DNA from: Utricularia gibba
Lineage: Eukaryota > Streptophyta > Magnoliopsida > Lamiales > Lentibulariaceae
Assembly (NCBI GenBank): GCA_002189035.1
Contig: CM007989.1
Coordinates: 7,173,501 to 7,237,500, forward strand
Reading direction: 5' to 3'
Length of the DNA: 64,000 nucleotides
Below, piece by piece: positions 23,556 to 35,202 of this stretch (the stretch's first letter is position 1; each line of letters opens with the position of its first letter). The position numbers and the translations under genes are program-made. The notes under the pieces were generated by a model, which searched no databases, was not told the origin of the DNA, and worked only from the letters and a program-made list of their open reading frames with translations.

Positions 23556-25118
23556 TCACGTCTTCTTCTCCTTGGGTCTGATCTCAATGCCCTCCACCAC
23601 AAGGCCTCTTTTCCAGTTCCCTCCTTCCACCTCCTGCAACACCATCTCCAAGTCTCCATATTCATCATTTCCAACAAAGTGTTCTCCCAACTCAACTTCC
23701 ATCCATCCGTCGTCCCTCTTCCTTGGTTTCCCAACGTTGTTCTCAGTGTCATCCTCTGTGTTGGGCTCAACGTGGCGCAGGTGGCGGAGGATGGGATGCC
23801 GGTACCTGTGAATCCTGCCGATGCTTGCCCTCCTCTCCTCAGGGTTCAGACACAAGAGGCGTTTCTCGCTGTCCTGGTTGTTGGCGAAGAGGTAGCCTTC
23901 GGCGGGGCGGAGGCCGAAGCCGTGGGCGTCGGAAGCGGTTTGGAAGATGAGGTATGCACCGTAGTTTGTGGAAGGTGACAGCATGCTGAGACTGATCTTT
24001 CCCTTTATTTCGAGCCAGCAGACGTCTAGAAGCTCTGCTACCTCAGAAAACCTGAATTAGAGGATGGGGATAAGCAATGGAATGGCATGGACTTTGTACT
24101 TGAGCAAGAGGGATGGAATCATTGCGTACCGAGACTCTGCACTTGAGTTCCATCGCCAGTATTGTGGAGTATCCCCCAGCAGATGTAGAGTTCTCTTGCT
24201 GATAACATGAAGCATTTTTTTCCACTTGTTTTCTCTAGGGAAAACGTCTGTTCACAAAAGAGGGCAGTCAAACTGAGATATTGTCAATAACGTGAGGATG
24301 AATAAGCCAAGTCCCCTCCCTCATCTAATAAAATGATTCTTCGCAGATGGAATGGTCAAGAAGCAGAATCATTTCCAACACAACTCTTTGCTTTTGGCTA
24401 ACAAATCATATCACACATAAGACAACAACACTTCCCCAACGCAATGAAATGAACACTATGAAATCAGAATACCAAACATGTCAATGAATTTAATGGGGGT
24501 TTGTATCACTTTACAGATTAACTTTTTTTGCTTCTCGAAAGGAAAAATCAAAACCACTTTCCGGTTTTATTAGTGAGTTTTTTTTCCTAACCAGAACTAG
24601 GTTTAATCATATCATCATCAAAATCCATTTTGTGTTTAAAAAAAGTTGAAGAGTAAAGTGTAGGCGCAGCTTCAAACGAACGAAACTGAAAGCTAAGGGG
24701 AATCTAGAATCCATAAAGTACATTTAGGAAAAATCTAGATATTTCCGTCCATACACAAAATCCTAGGGGCAACTTAAATCGAGATAATTCAAATTAAGCA
24801 ACACAATGAACAAGTTGCTGGAAAAAAAAATCGTACCATTCGTCCAGAATCGAGAAGAACAGAGTGGTCACAGAGATGAAGATAAAGATCCTTCCTCGAC
24901 TGGAACCGTTCAACAAACGATCCGTCATCGGCCGCGCGTGATAGGATCTCGCGATAATCCCCTGGGAGGAACCGCTCCCAAACGCTGTCCGCTTGAGAGG
25001 CGTCGCGGAACGTGGAGGCCACCACGGATAATCGACAGGCGTCTTTGGGGCTCGTGAGCGACAGCGCGTTGGCCCAAACGCCCTCCGGCAACACGTCTCC
25101 ATATTTCTCTACCGCCAT
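23556..25118 (-). CDS. F-box/phloem protein 2 (PP2-B) gene, copy B (one frameshift)
   Basis: Three exons: 24837-25118, 24130-24247 and 23556-24051. The F-box is near the N-terminus (MAVEKYGDVLPEGVWANALS, TSPKDACRL, FRDASQADSVWERFLPGDY), with TFSLEKTSGKKCFML following, then the PP2 domain (QYWRW, EVAELLDVCWLEIKGKI, GAYLIFQTA, GWMEVELGEHFVGNDEYGDL) and the typical end GIEIRPKEKKT. Exon 2 breaks frame at the C run 24173-24177 (a G run on the coding strand, in CWG-DTPQYW); one added base gives 298 residues with consistent intron phases. I start at 25118; an upstream in-frame Met at 25172 is less like the family. It is likely a functional substrate adaptor of an SCF ligase that binds N-glycans or other ligands. 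The 3' exon is very close to copy A. Confidence 0.83.
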
Positions 25119-25932
25119 TTCTTCTCCTGATGCTTCTCGAAACAAACACCGTACCCCTCCCCCTCCCGGCATTTATAAGTTGTTCATCCTTCCATTATTT
25201 TTAAATAATTAAAATAAACAAGTATTATATTTTCTTTTTTAAAAAGTATTATTTGCATACTTTTATTAAAATAAATAAATAAATAAATATATATCTAAAT
25301 TTTAATTTTCCAAAAAAAAAAAACCTTTCCCCCTAAGAAATGAAACTCCCAATATTTTTAATGTGAAAAAGTCAACTTTTTAGCAAGCTGCTAGTCTCCC
25401 TACGAATCCAAGTGGCGAATCAAAATAAAGTGATTATTAATATTATTATTATTCAAACTTAGCCATGAAGGGTTGCCGAAATTCGCTTCTTTTTTGCGTA
25501 TTTTATTTTATTTGCATCACGGCCCCCGGGGAGCAAATAATAAATACGAAAAGTTCATACTTTGGTCCCAGGTTGCAATTCGTAATATCTAAGAAACCCA
25601 ACCTGCAAATATTTTTGCCTTTATGTAAAAGCAAAAGTGGAGGAGGTGAAAGTATCTCAGAGAGATGGAGATGCATGAGTTTTCATGTCTAATTCTCCCA
25701 GGAAGGATGTCGCCGCAGTAAGACAAGGCGAGGAGACAGACAAGAGGATGATGATGGAATATGAGATAGATGTATTTTCAAGATGGGGCAGTTTGCTGTG
25801 CTCAGAAAGGACAGGGATGGTAATAGCGCCATAATCCAATGGACATCATATGATAGAACATGTTATTGGGATAAAAGTAGGAGACATGGAAAGCATAAAG
25901 ACGCACCCATTATTGAGTTCTTCAAGGCTAAG
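25119..25932. other. Intergenic region between PP2-B copy B and mevalonate kinase
   Basis: Promoter side of PP2-B copy B and 3' flank of the mevalonate kinase gene. AT-rich with A-runs (25310-25322); no gene is supported. Confidence 0.5.
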
Positions 25933-27741
25933 CTATGAGGAGCCGGTAAAGGAGATTTCCAGGCCTCTTCCACCGATTCCAGCGATGAAACATTTGAATC
26001 CAGTGGACTCCAGCTCTGCGATGACTTTATCCACCACTGTCCCTGATAGTACTTTCAGCATGTAGTCAAGGAATTGCATATCTCAGTTACTATAGCAGAG
26101 CAAGCATGGTTAAAAGAGGAGAACATCAAGTTTAGAAATGAAAATGTGGAGGATACATGTTGGCAGTAGTGTTAAGACGCAGCCGCCACCGCCTGCTCCT
26201 GTTAGTTTAGTTGGGAGCTTGTATTTGGAAGTAGTCCGTATCACGGTTTCGATTGAGGCATGGCTGACTCCCATACAGTTGAGTAATCCATGATTCATTT
26301 CCATGAGCTCTCCAAACTTGTCCTCTTTCTCTGTTATGGCAAGATCATCATGAATGGGAGACTGTATAATGTCAGCAAGCTCGTTGCTGATGGAATCAAC
26401 CGCGTTGAACACAGAAGCCATGGTAGCTGGATGTCTCAGAGCCCGTTTAGAGACACTGGCTACCAAAGCTTTTGTATTTCGTCCAACGTTTGTGTTGGTG
26501 ATCAGCATTTTGATGGGCATGTTGCTTTTGACATGTGTGAGCTCACCGGATCTGAATTTTATCATGTTCCCTGCCAACATAATCACAAAATCAACTGTTC
26601 TATATGCTGTGCGAACTCTTTTCCCTACCCAGAATCAAAGGATCATAGACAGTGTAGAAGTTTACTTACCGTAGGTGCTCACTGTGTTGTCAATGCCGGA
26701 TGGCTTCCCATGGATTATCTTTTCACCTTCAAAGGCCCATTTGTTCACCAGATCCAGCTCACTGTTTCCTAACGTTTGCCAACCTTGATGACTGAAATCT
26801 AGTTGAACTGAATCCGATAGGGCAAGGAGGGCAGCAGAGAGTGCAACACAGAAGGCAGCAGATGAACCCAAGCCAGCACCTAATGGAAGCTCAGACGACA
26901 CTGATGCAGTAGCTGGCTTATGACTGGTAAACAAGAAAACAATTTAGGCAGTTGCATCGAATATTTCCAAATGAGAAAGCACAAAACAGTTAAAATAACA
27001 TACCCATGAATAGAAGTGTAAAGCCAAAGAAAAGCTGAGAGACCTGAAACAAGTCCACTCTTATTTTCAGGGATAGTTTTTTCCTCAACTAGAGAAGCAA
27101 TTGCTTTCATTGCCTCTATTGAATATAATGGAATTTCAGTAGCACTGAATCCAAGTTCCGGCATGACTTCCTTGAGTTTTCCAACCGGCCAAGAGAACTC
27201 CAAGGCCATATCCTTGAGTTGGAGTTTGAGCTCATCATCATTGTCTATTACATGGATTTTCAAAGAACACAAAAGATTAAGAGTATCCATTTCTGTAGCA
27301 TATTACATGGCATCAAGTTGTAAATATCTCTACCAGACAAGATCCAATTTCAGTACAACCAATCATAGCATTAAATGTGGTGAGGGCAATTTCATTAAAC
27401 AACCGGTACTGAAAATCCGATATAGCATCAGACAATCAGTCTCAGATAAATCAACAAGAAACAGCTAAACTGTTCGCCATCAAGCCGTTCATACAAAAAA
27501 CAACACTCATTTAGCCATCAGGAACAAAAACCCAACAACTAGAACAAAATTATGCATTTGATCAACCAATCGCAATCACATCATTCCAACGATTATCTAG
27601 AACAGCACCTTCAGGTGTCGGAAACCGAAGGGAAACGTAAGTGTAAAGATCCACAGCGGCTGCAACTGCTGCTGATCCGTGAACAACCGCGTGCTCGCCG
27701 GCTAATATGATCTTCCCAGGCGCTCGAGCTCTGACCTCCAT
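25933..27741 (-). CDS. MVK: Mevalonate kinase
   Basis: It phosphorylates mevalonate with ATP, giving mevalonate 5-phosphate in the cytosolic isoprenoid pathway that leads to sterols. Five exons: 27609-27741, 27004-27244, 26670-26923, 26157-26570 and 25933-26051. All phases agree and give 386 residues without a break. The start [20 protein letters not shown] is the GHMP-kinase N-terminal motif. The ATP-binding glycine motif [12 protein letters not shown] sits near residue 145, [13 protein letters not shown] follows, and the GHMP C-terminal motif [17 protein letters not shown] ends exon 4. The last exon begins after CTGAAAG, which restores the family's [11 protein letters not shown]. Length fits plant enzymes (about 380-390). 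Confidence 0.94.
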
Positions 27742-28421
27742 CCTTCTCTAGGAGCCAAACGAGAATGCCAGTGATGCACAAGACTGATACGAACAGAGTC
27801 AATGAAATCCGCAGCAAAACCCCGTCAACGTTGTGGAATAGTATACCATATAATTGCCCGTGGCAACCTAACCAGCGTTTCTCCGGTTGAGTGGACAGCG
27901 GCAGTGGAACGTTAACGTTTCGTTGCCCGACTTGTACCCGAATCACCTGATCCACCTTTTATCAGCCCTGGGCCGGGCTTGCTGAACAGCTATGTCCAAG
28001 ATAGATGCCCATCTGATGAACACGTTATTTTGAGATTTTAGTACTTGCAAAATTCAACCATGATCTTGTCGCTTCTTGTTAAATTCCTCCAGTGTCTCTT
28101 TTCTCTCTAAAGTCTTTGCAAGTGCTCATCTTTTTATATCATGGTTGAATCTAGCAACAAGAAGAGACAAAACAGAGAAGAAGGAACTCAAATGATCAAT
28201 AGGTGAAATCCCTCAACAACAGCTTTCTAATCCCCACAAAAAGGCAAATCAAAGAACTCCAAGAAGTCATTGAACTCAAAGTCACCCCACAACATCTAAA
28301 GAACCAGATTTGACAAGAGGGGCACTGTTATTTCACTGTGAAATAGCAACAGAAACATCAACTCGCAGAGAAAGAACAAATAAACAATGTGAGCAGCGTC
28401 AATAGGTAATACTCAAGCAGC
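27742..28421. other. Upstream region of mevalonate kinase
   Basis: This holds the promoter and 5' UTR of mevalonate kinase and the 3' flank of the membrane-protein gene; both are on the minus strand. The 114-codon minus ORF at 27611-27955 is a different frame from the kinase exon. No extra gene is seen. Confidence 0.5.
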
Positions 28422-29003
28422 TCATCTTCTTCTCCTCCCATTCTTCTTCATCCCCTCAACACTCCATACAAGCTCCTTACTTAAAAGCAAACTCACCAAG
28501 CCTGCACAACAACAGAACCCTAATACCCAGTCCATGGATCTGCTTGTCCAGCTTCCCACACAAATTCCAAACAAAAAAAACACCAAATTTCCCAACAATC
28601 CATCATCAACATTCGAACCCAATGATTTTTTCATAACAAATATTAAAAAAACCGTAGAGATTATCAAAAAACCAATCACCCATGATTTCATTCTCATCCC
28701 TCTTCTACTCCCATCGGAATCACCCCTCCCAAACCCACCCCAAACCCCTTTACCGCCTCCATTTCCCCTCCAAGTATTCGAAATATTAGGTCCAATGGCT
28801 CTGGGAGAAGCTTCAATTTCGAAGCGAGGATGTAAGCGGATTCGATTATGATTTTCCCTGAACGCGCAGTGCCGATATTGCTCCGTTTCGCTCCACATAG
28901 AACACGTCTTCTCACGCATAATCCCCAAGGAGTAAGCCCTGGACTTCCAACGTGGATTAGCGAAGCCCTCATCATGCATTCCGAACAAAGAGCTCAAATT
29001 CAA
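28422..29003 (-). CDS. Small uncharacterised membrane protein
   Basis: A single-exon ORF of 193 residues. The N-terminal half is rich in Arg, Gly and Ser and has few acids, which could be an organelle-targeting peptide. Three hydrophobic segments follow: SWVIGFLIISTVFLIFVM (about 108-125), LLGNLVFFLFGICVGSW (about 136-152) and WVLGFCCCAGLVSLLL (about 159-174). The C-terminus is basic (MKKNGRRRR). I recognise no domain. It shares a 217-base divergent promoter with plastid RPL24, which makes a real transcript likely. A plastid or ER location is inference only. The start could be one of the internal Mets. Confidence 0.6.
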   Translation of the reverse strand: MNLSSLFGMHDEGFANPRWKSRAYSLGIMREKTCSMWSETEQYRHCAFRENHNRIRLHPRFEIEASPRAIGPNISNTWRGNGGGKGVWGGFGRGDSDGSRRGMRMKSWVIGFLIISTVFLIFVMKKSLGSNVDDGLLGNLVFFLFGICVGSWTSRSMDWVLGFCCCAGLVSLLLSKELVWSVEGMKKNGRRRR

Positions 29004-29220
29004 GATTTGAAGTTGGGGAAAATTTCATCATTGCTGCGAGCCTGCAACTGTGCCGACCGTTACGATACATTAATGTTATTGGGCCTCAAAAGCATGATAG
29101 GCTTTTTCTGGTTAACTGGGCCGTGAAGAGGCCATTTCATTTACGGAGGGGGAGGAAACCATCTTATCGTCTTCCTCGCCAGACGTCGGAGTTGAGGAAA
29201 TCTGTAGTTCTACAGTAAAA
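29004..29220. promoter_or_regulatory. Short bidirectional promoter with two site II elements
   Basis: Only 217 bases separate the minus-strand membrane-protein gene from RPL24. TGGGCC motifs lie at 29080-29085 and 29117-29122. Such site II elements, bound by TCP factors, are frequent upstream of ribosomal-protein and organelle-related genes and often occur in divergent promoters. Confidence 0.55.
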
Positions 29221-30462
29221 ATGGCGTCCTTAGCGACTCTTCAGGGAAATTTGGCTTCTCTGAGTATTTCCTCAAGTTCTTTCCACGGCCAGACTTTCCT
29301 TCCTTCTTATCGACTTCCTTCGGTTTGTCCACTTCTCGTTTGTTTTGCTGAATCTGTCGATGTTTCGCAGCGTTATCTTGAATTGTTGTTCATTGGAGGG
29401 GTTTGGAACCGTTTTTGTATGTTGAGTGTGGCGGTTTCTGTTGCGTCGCCTTAAGATTAGGTTTTGTGTAGCAGACTGTGCTTACAGAATCTCGAGTTTA
29501 AAAACACCCTCATTGCGTCTTGAATATAGCAGTTTCTTCGCGAGTTGGCTCGATAAATGGAGCCTGTAAGATTGAAGGCGGATACGTGGAGATGATGACC
29601 TCTCCTCGAGCAATTCTTTGTTGAACTAGAACTTTTAATCTTTCTATGGAACTATGATTAGACCAGGAAGCTGTGGCATTAAGGATAGGTGCAATGCCCT
29701 TTTAATTTGGCAAATCTAGCTACTCGGGCTTCCAATCAAGGAAGCTTGGCTTTGTTTTCTGTGTCATGTTTGTAAATGACCGATTTCAAGTGCTGAAAAC
29801 CTTGCTGAAATCAGCGTTTTTTTTATCAAGTTAGGTGTAATCTTTTTCTCTAAAAGCCATGGTGGTGTATGTGTATTGATATATCCTTCAACTGTAAGCA
29901 GGTTAAACCGAGAGAACCACCGAGTCACATTGTCTGCAAGGTAAAGAACTCTTGGAGCATTCACATTCACATTGTTTTCCTCTCAAAACTTATGAAATGC
30001 CATGCCCTGCAGGTTAAGCGATGGGAGAGGAAAGAGTGCAAGCCCAACAGCTTACCGGTGCTGCATAAAATGCATGTAAACGTTGGAGACACTGTGAAAG
30101 TCATTGCTGGAAAAGATAAGGGTAGAGTGGGGGAAGTCTCCAGGGTTATAAGGCACAGCAGTACGATCGTCGTCGACGACATCAATCTAAAGACTAAGCA
30201 CGTAAAGAGCAAGGGAGAAGATGAACCAGGGCAGATCATCAAGATAGAAGCACCCATCCACAGTTCAAATGTGATGCTTTACTCCAAAGAGAAGGATGTT
30301 GTGAGCAGGGTCGGCCACAAAACTCTCGAAAACGGTAAGCGTGTTCGATACCTGCTGAAGACGGGAGAAATCATTGATGGCCCGGAGCAGTTTCAGAAGA
30401 GGAAGCTGAAAGAAAAGAAGAAGGAAGTGGAAGTGGTAGCTACTCCTGCTACCACTTCCTAG
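29221..30462 (+). CDS. RPL24: Plastid ribosomal protein L24 (nuclear-encoded uL24c)
   Basis: Three exons, 29221-29322, 29902-29940 and 30013-30462, encode 196 residues. The Ser/Leu-rich N-terminus MASLATLQGNLASLSISSSS is a chloroplast transit peptide. The mature part contains KRWERKECKPNSLPVLHKMH, the KOW motif (VGDTVKVIAGKDKGRVGEV), the VKIEAPIHSSNVMLYSKE-like segment (here IKIEAPIHSSNVMLYSKEKD) and a Lys-rich tail. These are features of the plastid uL24 that helps assemble the 50S subunit. The first intron is long and its donor (TCG|GTTTGT) is not strong, so the exact exon 1 end could shift slightly. Gene order with FH5 and ATK matches Arabidopsis At5g54600. Confidence 0.92.
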
Positions 30463-30629
30463 AAGAGTTGAGTATCCTTCGTGCTATCTGTTGTAAGTGT
30501 TGAAATGGTCGACCATGTTTTAATTAATTTATTTATAATTTTAAATAAATAAAATTATGATTTTAATATATAAATGAATAATAAATAGCAAGTTTTTGGA
30601 AAACGTAAGTCCCTCGGATCAGGTGTATC

Positions 30630-30962
30630 GGAGGCGCCGTCGAGGAGCAGTGCCCAGTTTCGGGTCGGCCGTATTGCATGTTTCCATGTTTCCTCAAAAC
30701 TGGAAAGTACGCTGATAGCGTCGGCGCCGGAGCTCCGGTTAGTCTCGCTGATGTTTTCGAGTACCTTGCCGCTGAGGTAGCTTTGCGTTTCCGTGAAAAT
30801 ATCGCCTGCTTTTAAGTTCTGGTGTGAGTTTTCCTGGATACAGATCAATTCAATTTCATATTCTCTGATTCCACATTTGAGGTGCGTGCAGGTTCTTGAA
30901 TTGGCTGGAAACGCCGCCCAAGACAACAAGAAAACAAGGATCATTCAGAGACTATCTGAATA
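30630..30962 (+). pseudogene. Histone H2A gene relic
   Basis: Degraded H2A histone-fold sequence in two pieces with the H2A intron between them. Piece 1 (about 30634-30777) reads [15 protein letters not shown], then after a 7-base insertion [27 protein letters not shown]. Piece 2 (30892-30960) reads VLELAGNAAQDNKKTRII and then loses homology. Intact plant H2A has FPVGRIARFLKAGKYA and VYLAAVLEYLAAE at these places. The ATG end and the C-terminal third are missing. The kept intron shows it is not a retrocopy. In Arabidopsis, from memory, an H2A gene (HTA1/RAT5) sits between RPL24 and FH5, so this is probably the remains of that gene in place. Confidence 0.83.
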
Positions 30963-31050
30963 TGAGGCGATGTGCATCCTTTTTTTTTCGCAGGGAAAGG
31001 TCTGGTTTCAGTTTTCAGACTTCCGAAGCTTGGTTTGTACAGAGACGCTT

Positions 31051-34000
31051 TTAAGTATCTGAATCATCGTCGGAACTTGAATCATTCCTTCTCTGTTCGG
31101 CGAATGCTGGTATCAGCTTCTGCCGGATATCGTTGGGGACCTTCGGCGTAGGTACGGAACTTGTATCTATAGATTGATCCTTTTTCGGCATTGACCTAAT
31201 TGGTGCATTCCTCACTTCTTTGCATGCTTTGTCCAGCATGATGAGGAAATCACGAACAATGCTGAATAGTCTCAGGCCTTCCTCTTTCCCGGCGTTGCCA
31301 TGGAAGTAATCGGCCGTGTTCTTAACCAAGGCGGTTATTCGCTTCTCTTCGTCGAGCATCCGTTGAACATCATGTTCAGCGCTCTGCACAAAGCTCCTCA
31401 ATGCTTGGTGAAAACCATTGTCTTCTGGGATGGTTGACATGTCGGAGTTTAGAAATTCTTTGGCTTTCCTTAAGCTGTGGTCAAGCCTGGCGACAATTCC
31501 AATCATGCCATCAGCGTCGATAGCTGCGGCCTTCCTGACGTTCTCGAGATCGATACTTAGGTTTGAGACAACCTGGAGACCAAGGCTTTTTATGTCTTCT
31601 TCGGATTCATGGGTAGAATCGAGGGAAAGGTCCTCGGACTTGAAGCTGGAAATGCTCCTCATTTCCTTGGCTGCCCTGGCTACTCGTAGCCCTTCTGTAC
31701 GGATTACTTCTTGAACAACAAAGTGCAGAAGTGTTGTTTTTCCATCTACCCCCTTGACGTCTGCTAACTTTAGAAGTGTATCCAGCTTGAAAGCTTGCGC
31801 ACCGCCACGGTATGTTCCATCATTCATCCTGTTTCCAGTCTTGAGAACAGCTTCAAGAAGTTTGAGAAACAACCTGCTTTTTCGTAATTCAGTGCAAGCA
31901 GCCTGCAAGTACAGTTTACTGCATGACAACCCGACATATCACAGAGCAGAAATGGCATTTAATGAGAACACATTTTGACTCGATTTCCGAAGACGACACT
32001 TTTGATGCACTAGGTAATAAAGAACTCATCTCATTTACCTCCAGTGTTCTAAATGACTCCTTCAGGACTGAGGTTTCCTCCTGTAGAGTGCACATGAGGA
32101 GCAGAGATTCTAGCCTCTTAAAAGAGAATGGAATCTCTACCAACTCTTTTAGAAAGCGGTCAGCTGAACCCAGAAGAGATAAGTTGCCATTGAAGAGTCT
32201 TAATTTTAATTCTTCATCTGTTGTTGGCGCCATTTTTATCAAATTCTGAATAAGTTCATGTGGTAGCTCGTTACCTGATTGATAAAAAAATGGTTAGAAG
32301 TATTTTCACATGACATCTCCATCTATGACATAGTTCATGCTTGAGAAGGAAAAAACCTTCTTCAAGGGCATCACGAACTTCTTCAGAGGTAACATTTAAT
32401 GCCTTGAGTAGAATCGACAGATTCTGTGCCTTCTTGGGATGGATAATTTGAATAGCTTGATTTGAAGAATTCTTGGATGAAGATTCATTGGGGGTACCAT
32501 TCTTGGTTTTCCCAGCAGCAGTATAGCCAAACAGGCTTTCAATCATCTCCTCACTGAACCTGTTTCACAAACGCAAAGCTATTCTAAATACAGTGATATA
32601 TTCCTTGTTGAAAAATGCATGTTGCTAGAGGACTTACTGGAATGATCCACCTTTTATCTGTTGCCAGACCATCGCATCATCAGGTTCAGCTGAAACCTTA
32701 TCCCAGAAGAAAGGTTTTAGCTTGGTTTTAGAAGCACCAGCATCACTGCCTTCTGATGCAGCAGATTCTGATGTGTTCTTCGTTCCTGACAATCTGGACC
32801 GGGGCCTTGAACCCATCGGGGGTGGTGGGTGTGGAGGAGGATCACCACGAAGTGGCGGTGGTCGTGGAGGAGGAACACCGCGGACCGGGAGCGGTGGGGG
32901 CGGTGGTCCAGGAGGACGAGGCGGCGGTGGCACACTGGGAGGTGGAGCCAAAGGTGCTAGAGGAGAAGCCACACTCGGAGGAGGAGGCACATGAACAACT
33001 CTTCCAGGAGGCGGCTTTAGTGGCGGAAGGCCATGTAAGGCAACAATCGGAGGTGGCATGCCAATGGAATCTTCAGCAGATTTTGGAGCAGCCTCAGCAA
33101 TTTTTCCTTGAGAGATGACTATCTCTGAACTGCTAGGAGGATCTGAATCGACCGATGAGCTTCCACTGTAGTTCATTTTGCTTCTGAAAGACAGATTATC
33201 TTGCTTCTGTTTTTTCATTGAATTTTTTTGACTGGATGACTTCAATGAAGACCCTACAACACAAAAACACAGATTAAAGTAAACTCAAAAGAGTATCTAC
33301 AACAATGCAAAACCTTTTTGCAATGAAGAAAACCATCTACAGGGTAAGAACTTCAAAATGACAGAAAAGAGAAGAAGGTACCTGCGGAGCTGTTGCTTAA
33401 GCTTAAGCTAAGAAGGGGATTGTCATCGTATTTTCCCTGTGGAGAGCCACGCCTACAGCAGCAACAACAGAGAATCACCAGAAGAACAACGGTAACTGAT
33501 CCTGATACAACAATGGGAATAAACATTTTTGGCAACTGGTTCCACTTTTTCTGATGCTTCCCGCTGGATTTTTTTCCAGATTTCCGTTTAGCTGTTTCAT
33601 ACAATCTGTGAACTCTAGAATTGAAATGTTGGGGCAATGAATATCCCATGTATCTGTCATCCAACCCATCCAAATCCTCTTCGTCGTCTGCACTTGGAAG
33701 TCTGAGTTTCTTTCCCCCTGTACACTTGAGAAGAGTTTGCTTGACATCAGAGCAAAAAGAATTGAAACCACCGTCCATTTTCCTATGCAGAGAGCTTTCA
33801 GGCAAAGGTCCTTTGCAACAACTTCGCAGGTAGGAATGAAATTCTACGTCCTGCATAATATTCTTAGATTGCAGTAGCTGAAGCCGGCAGTCGGTCTTCA
33901 CAAACTCGGCCTGCAGAAATACTTCTGATCAATCAAAAAGTGCAAATAAGGAGAAATTTTAAAACTTGAATACGCATTTACATAAACAGCAGCAACTTTT

Positions 34001-34203
34001 GAACATTGCTATATAACAATACAAAATTCTGAAGTTAATCAAAAGTCTTTTACCATCTTCTTATCGATGATTCCAGAATCAATCAAACAAGCAAGTAAAG
34101 ATTCTTCCTCCTCTCCATTGCTTTCGAAGCTGATAACCGCCACGACCAAATGAACAAAAACAAGAGTCACGCAATGATAAGTCCCCTTCATAATTCTATT
34201 CAT
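31051..34203 (-). CDS. FH5: Class I formin, FH5-like
   Basis: Formins nucleate and elongate actin filaments; class I plant formins are anchored in membranes. Six exons: 34054-34203, 33382-33910, 32638-33253, 32357-32559, 32039-32274 and 31051-31902, all in phase, about 861 residues. A signal peptide follows the start (CVTLVFVHLVVAVISF). There is an extracytosolic region with Cys pairs, a transmembrane segment near residue 180 (MFIPIVVSGSVTVVLLVIL then CCCCCRR), a proline-rich FH1 (repeated PPPPRPPGPPPPP) around 270-370, and an FH2 domain starting LKPFFWDKVSAEPDDAMVW and including LKALNVTSEEVRDAL, FRTLE and GNRMNDGTYRGGA. The C-terminus is acidic (DSSSDDDSDT). The start could instead be the Met at 34191. 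FH5-type formins act in cytokinesis and tip growth; FH5 identity rests largely on gene order. Confidence 0.9.
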
Positions 34204-35202
34204 TCGAACCGTCGTCCCCCACATGCTTCCGCATCGCATCAGACCAAATGCAAGATATAATATGGAAATCAACTACGATACCAAAATTCATCCATTTATT
34301 CCAAGAACAGCTTCCGGAGCTTCGACAGCACACGCCAAACCACCAACCCGCGAAGCATTTCCCGAGACGATTGAAATTATTCCAATAAAAGGGGGACGTC
34401 TGCATGCACCCAAAATTCCTGCTCATGCATGAAATTCATAAATCCTTCGATGGCGAAGCCACTCAAGAGCACGATCCTGGATGGCGATTTCCATGCGTGC
34501 ATAGGAATTTCGAAGGTAGAAGTTTTACCCAACGGCGGAATTCCGGCACCTTCATTCCCGAAGAGCAAATTCCTATTTTTTTATTATCAAAAATTGTTTT
34601 ATAAAGGTACTTTAATTCAGCTGGTGCTATCGAAGAAGTATCATTATCATGGGGCCCACCACTGTGGGGTCCCTATCCGTGCCCGTGCGGAACCAGAGTT
34701 ATGGTCCACGGGGACCAACACCTAACCCTGGTTAAGAGCAGGCTAACTCGTGTAATTTTGAGGGGAGCGCAGGGGCATAAATGCCCAGAGATTCACTACA
34801 CTGGAATTTTCCAACTCCCAACGGAAACTTTTCAAAAAATTTCAAAACCCTCCTCCCCCCTCCTCTCTCTCTCTCCTTCGCAGTGGCCGCTCCCTTCTCT
34901 CCTCAATTGAATCTCTGTCAACGGTCGTTCTGAGTTTGGGGGTTGTGGATTTTCTTCATTCGTTTAACAGTTTTTTCGAATTCTTGAGGTCATAGACTGG
35001 TGGGAATCACAATTTTTTTTTTCCTTCAGCTTCATCGTCAGTGATTCATGTCGTCTTTGTGGATGCTGGGATTCAAGAATAATGGATACCTGTCTGTGTC
35101 TTATCTTCCTTTGCAATAAACGCTGGTCCCACCAGTAAACTTTTTCAAACTTTCATCTCTTTCGCTTCAGCAACTCTGTTACGCAAGACTTGCTTCGCTT
35201 CC
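34204..35202. promoter_or_regulatory. Divergent promoter region of FH5-like and ATK-like genes
   Basis: One kilobase between a minus-strand formin and a plus-strand kinesin. AACGG cores of MSA type occur at about 34819-34823 and 34919-34923, the first in a CCCAACGG context. A CT-rich stretch at 34850-34880 is probably in the kinesin leader. This hints at, but does not prove, shared mitotic expression. Confidence 0.4.

Noticed and set aside
26290-26772. 160-codon plus ORF across mevalonate kinase
   Set aside because: It is antisense to exon 4 and spans an intron; the minus-strand gene is complete.
27611-27955. 114-codon minus ORF at the mevalonate kinase start
   Set aside because: It is in a different frame from [17 protein letters not shown], which fits the family perfectly.
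30555-30944. 129-codon minus ORF with an N-terminal hydrophobic stretch
   Set aside because: It is antisense to the H2A relic, and its peptide resembles nothing.
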